Shown here piece after piece: positions 35,531-42,735 of a stretch of DNA of 42,735 bases (position 1 is its first letter; every line of letters begins with the position of its first letter). The stretch covers positions 1-42,735 of the forward strand of contig NZ_QFFZ01000033.1 of assembly GCF_004369225.1 (NCBI RefSeq), written 5' to 3'. Below the pieces are notes generated by a model. That model did no database searches and had not been told where the DNA came from. It worked only from the letters and a program-made list of their open reading frames with translations. A program made the translations under genes and the position numbers. The stretch comes from Pelotomaculum propionicicum (GTDB lineage: Bacteria; Bacillota; Desulfotomaculia; Desulfotomaculales; Pelotomaculaceae).

Positions 35531-37040
35531 AGAAAAGGAAAAAACCAGGATTAGCCAGAGTTTGGATGAAAACATTGAGCTGCTGGATGCTCAGATGGGT
35601 ATTAAGAAAAACTTTGATGTTTTGACCCGGCAACTGGTCATAGGGGGTAAAAACGTCACTTTACTTTTTGTGGACGGACTGACCAACGACCAGATAGTGA
35701 CGCTTGTTCTCCAAAACCTGACCAGGCTTGACCATGCGGACATGGTCCCCGACAGTATAAAAAAATTGTTCAGGGGCAGCCTGGGCTACACTGAAGTCGA
35801 AGAAGTTGAATACCTGGAGGACATCGTCACCAAGGTGCTGTCTGGTCCTCTGGCCATCCTGGTCGACGGATCCAGCAAGGCCCTGATCATGGACGCCCGG
35901 ATTTATCCCATCCGCAGCCCGGAGGAGCCGGACCTGGAAAGAGTGGTGCGCGGTTCCAGGGACGGTTTTGTGGAAACGCTCGTGTTTAATACCGCTTTGA
36001 TCAGAAGGCGGATCAGGGATCCCAAGCTGCGCATGGAGTATTTCCAGGTGGGAATTCGCTCCAAGTCAGACGTAATTGTCTGCTATATAGAGGACATTGC
36101 CAATCCCGACCTGGTCGACAGCATCAAGGAGAAGATAGAGTATATAAAGATAGACGGTATCCCTATGGGGGAAAAGTCGGTGGAGGAACTGATCTCACCA
36201 GGCTCATTCTGGAACCCCTTCCCCAAGGTGCGCTATACCGAGAGGCCGGACGTAGCCGCCATGCATTTGCTGGAAGGACACGTGCTGGTGCTGGTGGACA
36301 CCTCACCCAGTGTGATCATCACACCTGCTACCTACTTTCATCATCTCCAGCACGCCGAGGAGTACCGCCAGAACCCGACAGTGGGTGTGTACCTGCGCTG
36401 GGTCCGTTTTTTAGGTGTGGCGGCGTCCCTGTTTTTACTGCCGCTCTGGTTTCTTTTTGCCAGCAGCCCCGGTTTGCTGCCCCCGCAGTTATCTTATATT
36501 GGAATCAGCCAGCCCTCCGAGATACCGCTGATAATTCAGTTTATTCTGGCTGAAATTTCGATAGACATGATCAGGCTGGCCACAATTCACACGCCTTCCG
36601 CCCTGGCCACCTCAACGGGTATTATCGCCGCTCTCTTAATCGGCGAGCTGGCCACCAGGGTCGGCCTGTTTGCCCAGGAAGTGATTTTATACACAGCCAT
36701 TGTAGCGATAGGCACCTTTTTAACTCCAAGTATCGAAATCGCCAACGCCAACCGGCTGGTCCGCCTGTTTTTGTTGATCGTTACCGCCTTGTTCAGGGCG
36801 CCCGGCTTTATCTTCGGGGTAGCAGGGATACTGGTATTTCTTGCTCTGAATAAGTCCTTCGGCATCCCCTACCTATGGCCGCTGGCGCCGTTCAACTTGA
36901 AAGCGCTGGCCAGCATTGTGGTCCGCATGCCTGTCCCGGTGCGCAACACCAGACCAAGTATTTTAAAACCGATTGACCGCGACCGCCAGGTGCTGGCCGC
37001 TCCAGCCAGGAAACCTTCCGGCGGGGGAAAAAATAAATAG
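35490..37040 (+). CDS. spoVAF: Stage V sporulation protein AF (GerA-family membrane protein)
   Basis: GerA-like A-subunit homologue. Soluble N-terminal domain (to about 290) with VLVDGSSKALIMDAR, ending in the family block RWVRFLGVAASLFLLPLW, then about five membrane helices and a basic C-terminal tail (PARKPSGGGKNK). It has 516 residues. In Bacillus, SpoVAF joins germinant receptors and the SpoVA channel to speed germination. ATG 35490 follows AGGAGTGG; the GTG at 35481 would lie inside that site. Confidence 0.93.
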   Translation: MLWSKNSMKEKKPEEKEKTRISQSLDENIELLDAQMGIKKNFDVLTRQLVIGGKNVTLLFVDGLTNDQIVTLVLQNLTRLDHADMVPDSIKKLFRGSLGYTEVEEVEYLEDIVTKVLSGPLAILVDGSSKALIMDARIYPIRSPEEPDLERVVRGSRDGFVETLVFNTALIRRRIRDPKLRMEYFQVGIRSKSDVIVCYIEDIANPDLVDSIKEKIEYIKIDGIPMGEKSVEELISPGSFWNPFPKVRYTERPDVAAMHLLEGHVLVLVDTSPSVIITPATYFHHLQHAEEYRQNPTVGVYLRWVRFLGVAASLFLLPLWFLFASSPGLLPPQLSYIGISQPSEIPLIIQFILAEISIDMIRLATIHTPSALATSTGIIAALLIGELATRVGLFAQEVILYTAIVAIGTFLTPSIEIANANRLVRLFLLIVTALFRAPGFIFGVAGILVFLALNKSFGIPYLWPLAPFNLKALASIVVRMPVPVRNTRPSILKPIDRDRQVLAAPARKPSGGGKNK

Positions 37041-37064
37041 TGCGGAGGGGGGCTCTATATATCA

Positions 37065-38045
37065 TTGAAAATCGGCATACCAAGGGTGCTTTTATACTAT
37101 TACTATTACCCTATATGGCGGGTTTTTTTTGAAGAACTCGGCGCTGAGGTGGTCCTTTCGTCCCGCTCCAGCAAAGGAGTGCTGGTCAAAGGCCTGAAAA
37201 GCGCCGTGGATGAAGTATGCCTGCCTGTGAAACTGGCTTTCGGCCATGTTCTGGACCTGGCCGGCAAGGTTGACCTGATTTTTTTGCCGAGAATGGTGAG
37301 TGTGAAAAAACACGAGTACATCTGTCCGAAATTCCTTGGGCTGCCGGACATGATCCGCTGTCTGCGGGGGCTGCCGCCCCTGATTGATGTCAGCGTTAAC
37401 TTGCATAAGAAGAAAAGCAACGCTTATGCCGCCGCTCAGGAGGTAGGAAAGATCTTTACCGGCAGCCATCTGAAAATATGGACGGCCTACCGGCGCGCTC
37501 TAACCGTACAGAAAAAATATTTCAGGCTATTGCATTTGGGGCTGATGCCGCCTGAAGCTATAGCGATCATAGAGGACCAGGTCAAAGAAGAGCCGCTGCC
37601 GGAGTCGGAGGATATGACCATAGCTTTAATCGGCCATCCATATAATATCTATGACTCCTATATCAGCATGGACCTGATCGGGCGCCTGCGCAACATGGGA
37701 GCAAAGGTGGCAACAGCGGAACACCTTAAGGGTCAGGTAGTAAGCAGAAACGCCACCCGACTGCCGAAAAAACTCTTCTGGACCCTGGGCCAGCGCATGA
37801 TTGGGGCTGCTTGCCATTACCTCGAAAGGCCGGAGGTGTGCGGCATGATCCATGTGGCCGCCTTCGGCTGCGGCCCGGACTCTATGACGGGCGAACTGAT
37901 TGAACGCTACGCCCGCGCCGCCGGCAAGCCCTTTTTAAACTTGACCCTGGACGAACACACCGGCGAGGCCGGAGTCATAACCCGGCTGGAAGCCTTTTGG
38001 GATATGGTGAACTGGAGAAAAACAACAGAGGCGTTCGGGACGTGA
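37065..38045 (+). CDS. DUF2229/acyl-CoA dehydratase activase-related protein (first)
   Basis: A 326-residue protein of the 2-hydroxyacyl-CoA dehydratase activase-related family. It shows KIGIPRVLLYYYYYPIW, a conserved cysteine in DEVCLPVKLAFGHV, CPKFLGLPDMIRC and the late FGCGPDSMTGELIERYA with LDEHTGEAGVITRLEAF. In the long activases of other anaerobes, this type of domain is fused to a BadF/HgdC ATPase; here it is a separate gene. The enzyme activated is unknown. TTG 37065 is used; GGAGGGGGG is 12 bases upstream. The TGA stop lies in the following repeat. Confidence 0.8.
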   Translation: MKIGIPRVLLYYYYYPIWRVFFEELGAEVVLSSRSSKGVLVKGLKSAVDEVCLPVKLAFGHVLDLAGKVDLIFLPRMVSVKKHEYICPKFLGLPDMIRCLRGLPPLIDVSVNLHKKKSNAYAAAQEVGKIFTGSHLKIWTAYRRALTVQKKYFRLLHLGLMPPEAIAIIEDQVKEEPLPESEDMTIALIGHPYNIYDSYISMDLIGRLRNMGAKVATAEHLKGQVVSRNATRLPKKLFWTLGQRMIGAACHYLERPEVCGMIHVAAFGCGPDSMTGELIERYARAAGKPFLNLTLDEHTGEAGVITRLEAFWDMVNWRKTTEAFGT

Positions 38046-38343
38046 GAAGTGGGAAATGAGAAGTGAGAAGTGGGAAGTGAGCCGTGGGAAATGGGAAATG
38101 GGAAGTGGGAAGTTGTAGGTGCGGCTTCAGTCGGCTAAGGTCAGGGGACACTCCTCAATTTCAGGAATTCCTTTTACTGACGAGGAATGTCCCCACTGGA
38201 GTGTTCTGATAAATCTGAACCTACAAATTAAAAAACCAAAGGAATGCAGTATATAATCACGTCTCACGGCCCACGTCCAATATCCCACGACTCAAATGGA
38301 ATGCAGAATATACTCACGTCCCACGTCCAACAGCCCACGACCA
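38041..38343. repeat. Large nested foldback repeat between the DUF2229 genes
   Basis: The left arm (38041-38113) is a run of GTGAGAAGTGGGAAATGAGA-like words. The right side has two copies of a module made of GGAATGC (38241-38247 and 38298-38304), an AT-rich ten bases and CACGTCTCACGGCCCACGTC-type words. Nested between the arms is a TGTAGGT...ACCTACA element (38114-38225), which holds a further inverted repeat, GGGGACACTCCT (38144-38155) against AGGAATGTCCCC (38183-38194). No gene is seen in these 314 bases. Confidence 0.8.
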
Positions 38344-38359
38344 AATTTGGAGGTTAATC

Positions 38360-39460
38360 ATGCGTGTAACTTTTCCTCATATGGGGAATTTATATATTCC
38401 TGTCAAAGCGATGCTAGATCACCTGGGTGTTGAAGTGGTAGTGCCGCCGCCTTCAAGCAAAAAAACGCTTAGTCTCGGCGCAAAGTACGGGCCGGAATTT
38501 GCCTGCCTGCCCATGAAGCTTAATTTGGGCAATTTTATAGAAGCCAGAGAACTGGGGGCTGACACCATTATTATGGCAGGCGGGCGCGGCCCCTGCCGTT
38601 TTGGCTACTACGCCCAGATCGAACATACAATTTTGCGGGATATTGGGTGTGATATGCAGCTGATCGTGTTTGAGCCGCCGGAGCGGCACTTTTCAGAGCT
38701 GCTGGTTAAAATCAAACAAATATCCGGCAGCCGTTCCTGGTGGCAGGTGATCCAGGCCGTCCGCTTCGGCTACCAGAAAGCCAGGGCCGTGGATGAAGTG
38801 GAGATGGCTGCCTTAAAGTCCCGGCCCAGAGAAGTGACACCTGGTTCAACCGATACCGCCCAGAAAGAGGCGCTACATTTAATTGAAGCGGCCTCTTCCC
38901 GCAGTGAGCTGACGGAAGCAATAAAAAAGGCCGGTGCCATTATGTCTGAGGTTAAAGTGGAGAAAAACAAGCCGGTTGTAAAAATAGGCGTGGTCGGAGA
39001 AATCTACACCCTGCTCGACCCTTTTTCCAACCAGTACCTGGAGAGGCGGCTCGGAAAACTTGGGGCTGAGGTCAACCGCTCCATTTACCTCAGTGAGTGG
39101 GTCAACGACCATATATTTATGGGATTGGTTAAAGGGATGAGGTCAAGGAAAGAAACTTGCGGGGCAGCCTTTCCCTACCTGCGGCATTTTGTGGGCGGGC
39201 ACGGACAGGAAACCATCGGCAGTTCGGTGAGTTACGCCCGTTCGGGATACGACGGGCTGATTCAGGTTTTGCCCTTTACCTGTATGCCGGAGATTGTAGC
39301 TGAAAGCATACTGCCTGAAATGAGCGCTGACTACGGCATCCCGGCCATGACCCTGATTGTGGATGAACATACCGGTGAAGCGGGCACATTGACCCGACTG
39401 GAAGCTTTTGTGGACTTGCTGGAGCGAAAAAAAGAGACAAGGGAGGCTCTGTATTCATAA
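38360..39460 (+). CDS. DUF2229/acyl-CoA dehydratase activase-related protein (second)
   Basis: A 366-residue relative of the preceding protein, starting RVTFPHMGNLYIPVKAML and carrying FACLPMKLNLGNFIEA, GGRGPCRFGYYAQIEH, RKETCGAAFPYLRHFVGGHG, and FTCMPEIVAES before the shared end VDEHTGEAGTLTRLEAF. Cysteines in these blocks could hold an iron-sulfur cluster, as in 2-hydroxyacyl-CoA dehydratases (inference). It corresponds to the most C-terminal domain of the long fused activases. ATG 38360 follows TTTGGAGG. It is four bases before the ATPase gene. Confidence 0.8.
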   Translation: MRVTFPHMGNLYIPVKAMLDHLGVEVVVPPPSSKKTLSLGAKYGPEFACLPMKLNLGNFIEARELGADTIIMAGGRGPCRFGYYAQIEHTILRDIGCDMQLIVFEPPERHFSELLVKIKQISGSRSWWQVIQAVRFGYQKARAVDEVEMAALKSRPREVTPGSTDTAQKEALHLIEAASSRSELTEAIKKAGAIMSEVKVEKNKPVVKIGVVGEIYTLLDPFSNQYLERRLGKLGAEVNRSIYLSEWVNDHIFMGLVKGMRSRKETCGAAFPYLRHFVGGHGQETIGSSVSYARSGYDGLIQVLPFTCMPEIVAESILPEMSADYGIPAMTLIVDEHTGEAGTLTRLEAFVDLLERKKETREALYS

Positions 39461-39463
39461 ATA

Positions 39464-40441
39464 ATGAATGGATATCTGGGGGTAGACGTTGGTTCAGTCA
39501 GCACCAATATCGTTTTCATGGATGAAGGCGGTGTGGTTTTCGAGGCTATCTACCTGAGAACACTGGGGCAGCCCATTGCCACCGTGCAGAAAGGCTTGCG
39601 TGAACTGGGCGGCCGCCTGCCCGCCGGTACAAAAATCAAAGGAGTCGGCGCCACCGGCAGCGGCAGGAACCTGATCGGTGTGATTATCGGAGCTGACGCG
39701 GTTAAAAATGAGATAACCTCCCATGCCGTCGCCACTTCCCAGGTGGTGCCTGGCGTGCAGACTATCCTGGAAATAGGCGGGCAAGACTCAAAGATCATCA
39801 TTCTGCGCAACGGGGTAGTTTCGGATTTCGCCATGAATACTGTTTGCGCCGCAGGCACCGGCTCATTCCTGGATCAACAGGCGGCGCGCCTGAACATCAG
39901 CATCGAGGAGTTCGGGGAAATCGCCCTGCGGGCCGCGTCGCCGGTCAGAATTGCCGGGCGCTGCGCGGTTTTTGCGGAGTCAGATATGATCCACAAGCAG
40001 CAGATGGGCTGCAGCCTGGCTGATATATTGGCCGGGCTGTGCGAGGCACTGGTGCGCAATTACCTTAATAATGTGGGCAAGGGCAAAGAGATCTTGGCCC
40101 CGGTGGTGTTCCAGGGCGGTGTGGCCGCCAATGTCGGTATGATCAGGGCTTTTGAAAAGGAACTGGGGCTGCCCGTCAAGGTGCCTCCCTATTTTAACGT
40201 AATGGGGGCGGTCGGCGCGGCGCTGTTGTCCAGAGAGGCGGTGGCCAGAAAGGGGCCAAGCTGCTTTAAGGGCTTCAGGGTGTCCGAGATGGATTTTAGA
40301 ACAGGGAGCTTCGAGTGCTCCGGGTGCTCCAACCTTTGCGAGGTAATTGAAATAAAAGAAGAAGGGGACACTATAGCCCGCTGGGGAGACCGCTGCGGCA
40401 AATGGAGCAGCGTGGTGCGAAGGGAAGAAAAAATCAGCTAA
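39464..40441 (+). CDS. BadF/HgdC-type acyl-CoA dehydratase activase ATPase
   Basis: ASKHA-fold ATPase that, in characterised cases, drives one electron into a 2-hydroxyacyl-CoA dehydratase or benzoyl-CoA reductase. Motifs: phosphate 1 GVDVGSVSTNIVF, VGATGSGRNLIG, EIGGQDSK, and the two cluster ligands in CAAGTGSFLDQQA and AGRCAVFAESDM. The tail has an extra cysteine group (CSGCSNLC and DRCGKW) found also in the long activases. Length 325. The ribosome site is weak and the gene probably relies on coupling to the one before it. No dehydratase subunit genes lie in the window. Confidence 0.88.
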   Translation: MNGYLGVDVGSVSTNIVFMDEGGVVFEAIYLRTLGQPIATVQKGLRELGGRLPAGTKIKGVGATGSGRNLIGVIIGADAVKNEITSHAVATSQVVPGVQTILEIGGQDSKIIILRNGVVSDFAMNTVCAAGTGSFLDQQAARLNISIEEFGEIALRAASPVRIAGRCAVFAESDMIHKQQMGCSLADILAGLCEALVRNYLNNVGKGKEILAPVVFQGGVAANVGMIRAFEKELGLPVKVPPYFNVMGAVGAALLSREAVARKGPSCFKGFRVSEMDFRTGSFECSGCSNLCEVIEIKEEGDTIARWGDRCGKWSSVVRREEKIS

Positions 40442-40533
40442 TTTAAGACAATATATTGCTTTCGCCGGATTTTATTTGATAAAATGACTTTAACTATTTC
40501 CATAATTCCAGAGTGGAGAGGAGAAAAGAAGAG

Positions 40534-41892
40534 ATGAGTGAAAAAACCAAGATTCTGCTGAAGGAAAAGCACATGCCCAAGGCCTGGTACAACATTATGG
40601 CGGATATGCCCAACCTGCCCAAGCCGCCACTGCACCCAGGCACCAAACAGCCTGTGGGCCCGGACGACCTGTCGCCTATTTTCCCAATGGGCCTGATCGG
40701 GCAGGAAGTGACTCAGGAGCGCTGGGTGGAGATCCCGGAGGAAGTCCAGGAGATCTACCGCCTCTGGCGGCCGACGCCACTGCACAGGGCCCATCGCCTG
40801 GAGAAAGCCCTGGATACACCCGCTAAGATTTACTACAAGTACGAAGGCGCCAGCCCGGCCGGCAGCCATAAACTGAACACTGCCGTGCCGCAGGTTTACT
40901 ACAATAAAAAGGAAGGCATCAAACGGCTTGCCACCGAGACAGGCGCCGGCCAGTGGGGTGTGGCCCTGTCCCAGGCCTGTAACTTCTTTGGCCTGGAATG
41001 CACCGTATACATGGTTAAGGTCAGCTACCACCAAAAACCATACCGCCGGACCATGATGCAGATTTTTGGATCAGAGGTCTTTGCCAGCCCTAGTGAGCAC
41101 ACCAATTCGGGCAGGGCGATCCTGAAGGCCGATCCTGATTCCCTGGGCAGTCTCGGTATCGCCATCAGTGAAGCGGTGGAAGACGCCGCCGGACGCGGTG
41201 ACACCAACTATGCCCTGGGCAGTGTTTTGAACCACGTAATCCTGCACCAGACTGTGATAGGGCTTGAAGCTAAAGAGCAGTTAGAAAAGGTGGATGCCTA
41301 CCCGGATGTGGTAATAGCCTGCTGCGGCGGCGGCAGCAACTTTGGCGGGACAGCTTTCCCCTTTGCTTATGATAAAATCGTCAAAGGCGCCAAAGTGAAG
41401 CTGGTAGCTGCTGAGCCCAGCGCCTGCCCCACACTGACCAGGGGACACTTTGGCTACGACTTCGGGGACGTGGCTGGATTTACGCCGCTGCTCTGGATGT
41501 ACACGCTGGGCAAGGAATTTATGCCTCCCGGCATTCATGCAGGCGGCCTGCGCTACCATGGCGACTCGCCCCTGCTAAGCCAGTTGGTGCACGACGGCAT
41601 CGCCGAGGCCAGGGCTTTCGGCCAAACCGCTGTATTTGAATCAGCCCTTGTTTTCGCTAAAAGCGAGGGGATCATCCCTGCTCCCGAATCCTCCCACGCC
41701 ATCCACGCCGCTGTGCAGGAAGCGCTGGCGGCCAAGGAGGCCGGTGAGGCCAGGACTATACTTTTCAACCTCTCAGGCCACGGTCTGCTCGACCTGCCAT
41801 CCTATGACACTTATCTGGAGGGTAAACTGATAGATTACCCCCTGCCTGAGGAAAACCTGAAAGAAGCGCTTAAAAAGCTGCCTCAGGTTTAA
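40534..41892 (+). CDS. trpB: Tryptophan synthase beta chain, TrpB2 type
   Basis: PLP enzyme joining indole and serine to make tryptophan. The 452 residues and long N-terminal extension mark the TrpB2 group common in archaea and thermophiles. The PLP lysine is in [13 protein letters not shown] (about 110), and the phosphate loop is [14 protein letters not shown] 40534 follows GAGGAGAAAAG. It is not accompanied by trpA, so it may salvage indole or work with an indole source elsewhere. A possible promoter is TTGCTT (40456) with TAAAAT (40480-40485). Confidence 0.93.
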   Translation: MSEKTKILLKEKHMPKAWYNIMADMPNLPKPPLHPGTKQPVGPDDLSPIFPMGLIGQEVTQERWVEIPEEVQEIYRLWRPTPLHRAHRLEKALDTPAKIYYKYEGASPAGSHKLNTAVPQVYYNKKEGIKRLATETGAGQWGVALSQACNFFGLECTVYMVKVSYHQKPYRRTMMQIFGSEVFASPSEHTNSGRAILKADPDSLGSLGIAISEAVEDAAGRGDTNYALGSVLNHVILHQTVIGLEAKEQLEKVDAYPDVVIACCGGGSNFGGTAFPFAYDKIVKGAKVKLVAAEPSACPTLTRGHFGYDFGDVAGFTPLLWMYTLGKEFMPPGIHAGGLRYHGDSPLLSQLVHDGIAEARAFGQTAVFESALVFAKSEGIIPAPESSHAIHAAVQEALAAKEAGEARTILFNLSGHGLLDLPSYDTYLEGKLIDYPLPEENLKEALKKLPQV

Positions 41893-41911
41893 GGAAAGCA
41901 AGTTGGTTAGC

Positions 41912-41941
41912 GGGGCGCCCCAGCCGGAGCGCCCCTTATTT
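41912..41941 (+). terminator. Terminator after trpB
   Basis: GGGGCGC (41912-41918) pairs with GCGCCCC (41929-41935), with an inner CC/GG pair, and is followed by TTATTTAT. Confidence 0.7.
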
Positions 41942-41971
41942 ATGGCATTTATTAACGTCCAAAAATTTAGC

Positions 41972-42156
41972 ACAACAAATTGACAGGATTAACAGGATCT
42001 TATTGGATTAACAGGATTTATAAGTGCCATAATTAAGTGTTGGTTTTATAGTTTATAGTCTTTTATAGTTATAAGGGGTGAACCACCCTATTAATTTAAA
42101 AATTATTAAATCCTGTAAATCATCCTAATCCTGTTAATCCTGTCTACATGTTTTTT
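41972..42156. repeat. ACAGGATTAAC foldback array
   Basis: ACAAATTGACAGGATTAACA words on the left (41972-42019) face AATCCTGTTAATCCTGTC words on the right (42108-42156). It shares its end sequence with the array at 26964-27168. The 416-base gap after trpB holds this, the trpB terminator and the leader of the last gene. Confidence 0.75.
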
Positions 42157-42277
42157 AGCGTTCCCCAGAGCTGACGCATGAATCTAAAGATTTATAACTG
42201 ACAAGGTTTATAAGAGTTGGGGAGAAAAAGTTTTTCGCAAAATAGCACTGGACACCACAAAATAAATATGAGACAAT

Positions 42278-42308
42278 AGTGTGGGAAATTTTAAAAAGGA
42301 GCCACACT
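42278..42308 (+). promoter_or_regulatory. Hairpin around the ribosome site of the last gene
   Basis: AGTGTGG (42278-42284) can pair with CCACACT (42302-42308), which ends one base before the ATG's second base. The AAGGAG ribosome site is in the loop or lower stem. It could limit translation of the downstream gene, as is known for several transposase genes (inference). Confidence 0.4.
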
Positions 42309-42735
42309 ATGACGATACATGAAGATTGGCCTGAGGAAGTTCTCTTGAACGGACGCATTTTTACAAGGGAAGAACTGGAACACATTAAGGAAGTGATCCG
42401 GTTGTTTCCCCGGTTGAGTCAAAAGGAATTGGCGCATACGCTATGTGAAACCCTGTCGTGGTATGGACCAAACGGGAAACCAAAGCTGGAATCTTGCCGC
42501 GAGTTACTGCGAAAGCTGGAGGCGAAGGAATGGATTCGCCTTCCGGAAAAAAGAAAGGCGACTTCTTCAGGGAAAGAAACAGTCATCATCGGAACTGCTA
42601 CCGAACCAGAAGAGGAACTAAGAGGGAGTGTGTCGGCGTATGCTCCCATCCAACTAGAGCCGGTACGGGTTCAAAAAGAGATTCGTCTGTGGAATGAATA
42701 TGTCGAACGTTATCATATGCTCGGATACAGGCGTC
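42309..42735 (+). CDS. DUF4338/DruA-like protein, N-terminal part (3' cut by window)
   Basis: The frame is open from ATG 42309 to the window edge, 142 codons, behind AAAAAGGAG. It has a helical N-terminus (FTREELEHIKEVIRLFPRLS), then ELAHTLCETLSWYGPNGKPK and the late block RLWNEYVERYHMLGYRR, which resembles the DUF4338 family (DruA of the Druantia anti-phage system). Many such proteins are found fused to or next to transposase-like domains in insertion sequences, so a mobile element is at least as likely as a defence gene. The visible part ends before any catalytic region. Confidence 0.6.
   Translation, partial: MTIHEDWPEEVLLNGRIFTREELEHIKEVIRLFPRLSQKELAHTLCETLSWYGPNGKPKLESCRELLRKLEAKEWIRLPEKRKATSSGKETVIIGTATEPEEELRGSVSAYAPIQLEPVRVQKEIRLWNEYVERYHMLGYRR

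Noticed and set aside
40442-40533. T-box or trp leader before trpB
   Set aside because: The gap is under 100 bases and has no stem set or T-box sequence.

Overview
The window looks like a chromosome segment of a spore-forming, anaerobic, probably thermophilic member of the Firmicutes, closest in style to Peptococcaceae such as Pelotomaculum or Desulfotomaculum (inference). The grounds are a dense set of sporulation genes (spo0A, spoIVB, spoIIM, dacF, spoIIAA-spoIIAB-sigF, spoVAC to spoVAF), a ferredoxin-dependent 2-oxoacid oxidoreductase, an acyl-CoA dehydratase activase set, a very high share of TTG and GTG starts behind strong Shine-Dalgarno sequences, and an OLE RNA locus. No rRNA, tRNA or CRISPR array was seen.

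Layout. 1-1675: the 3' end of a glutamate synthase-like flavoprotein gene, then xseA. 1922-5354: a gabT-type aminotransferase divergent from a PAS/AAA+ sigma-54 activator, with a GG-N10-GC promoter between them. 5542-14853: a long housekeeping operon, xseB-ispA-[OLE RNA]-oap-dxs-tlyA-yciI-like-nadK-mnmM-like-argR-recN. The roughly 600-nt RNA between ispA and the small membrane protein gene has the published OLE/OapA context, and a strong SigA-type promoter lies just before it. 15179-17449: spoIVB and spo0A, the latter behind a SigH-like promoter with an embedded 0A box. 17734-21084: a P-loop ATPase and four subunits of a VorDBAC-like 2-oxoacid:ferredoxin oxidoreductase. 21141-26904: an M20 peptidase, a 42-codon reverse-strand gene that I identify as mciZ (FtsZ inhibitor), spoIIM, xerD, deoB and pdp. 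27284-32573: dacF (SigF/SigG-type promoter), an inserted helD, then spoIIAA-spoIIAB-sigF. 32797-37040: a dodecin and the spoVA operon. 37065-40441: two DUF2229-type proteins and a BadF/HgdC-type activase. 40534-41892: a solitary trpB of the TrpB2 type. 42309 to the end: the start of a DUF4338/DruA-like gene.

The genes group into three themes. The first is sporulation control: Spo0A switches the programme on, SpoIIAA/AB/SigF set the forespore fate, SpoIVB and SpoIIM act in engulfment and SigK signalling, SpoVA proteins load dipicolinate, and MciZ would block Z-rings in the mother cell. The second is isoprenoid precursor supply and DNA repair around OLE. The third is anaerobic amino-acid and acyl-CoA metabolism.

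The intergenic spaces carry several families of short-word repeats folded back as inverted arrays. They often start at the stop codon of the upstream gene and are nested in one another in two places. Together with the OLE locus and mciZ these are the parts most worth a second look.
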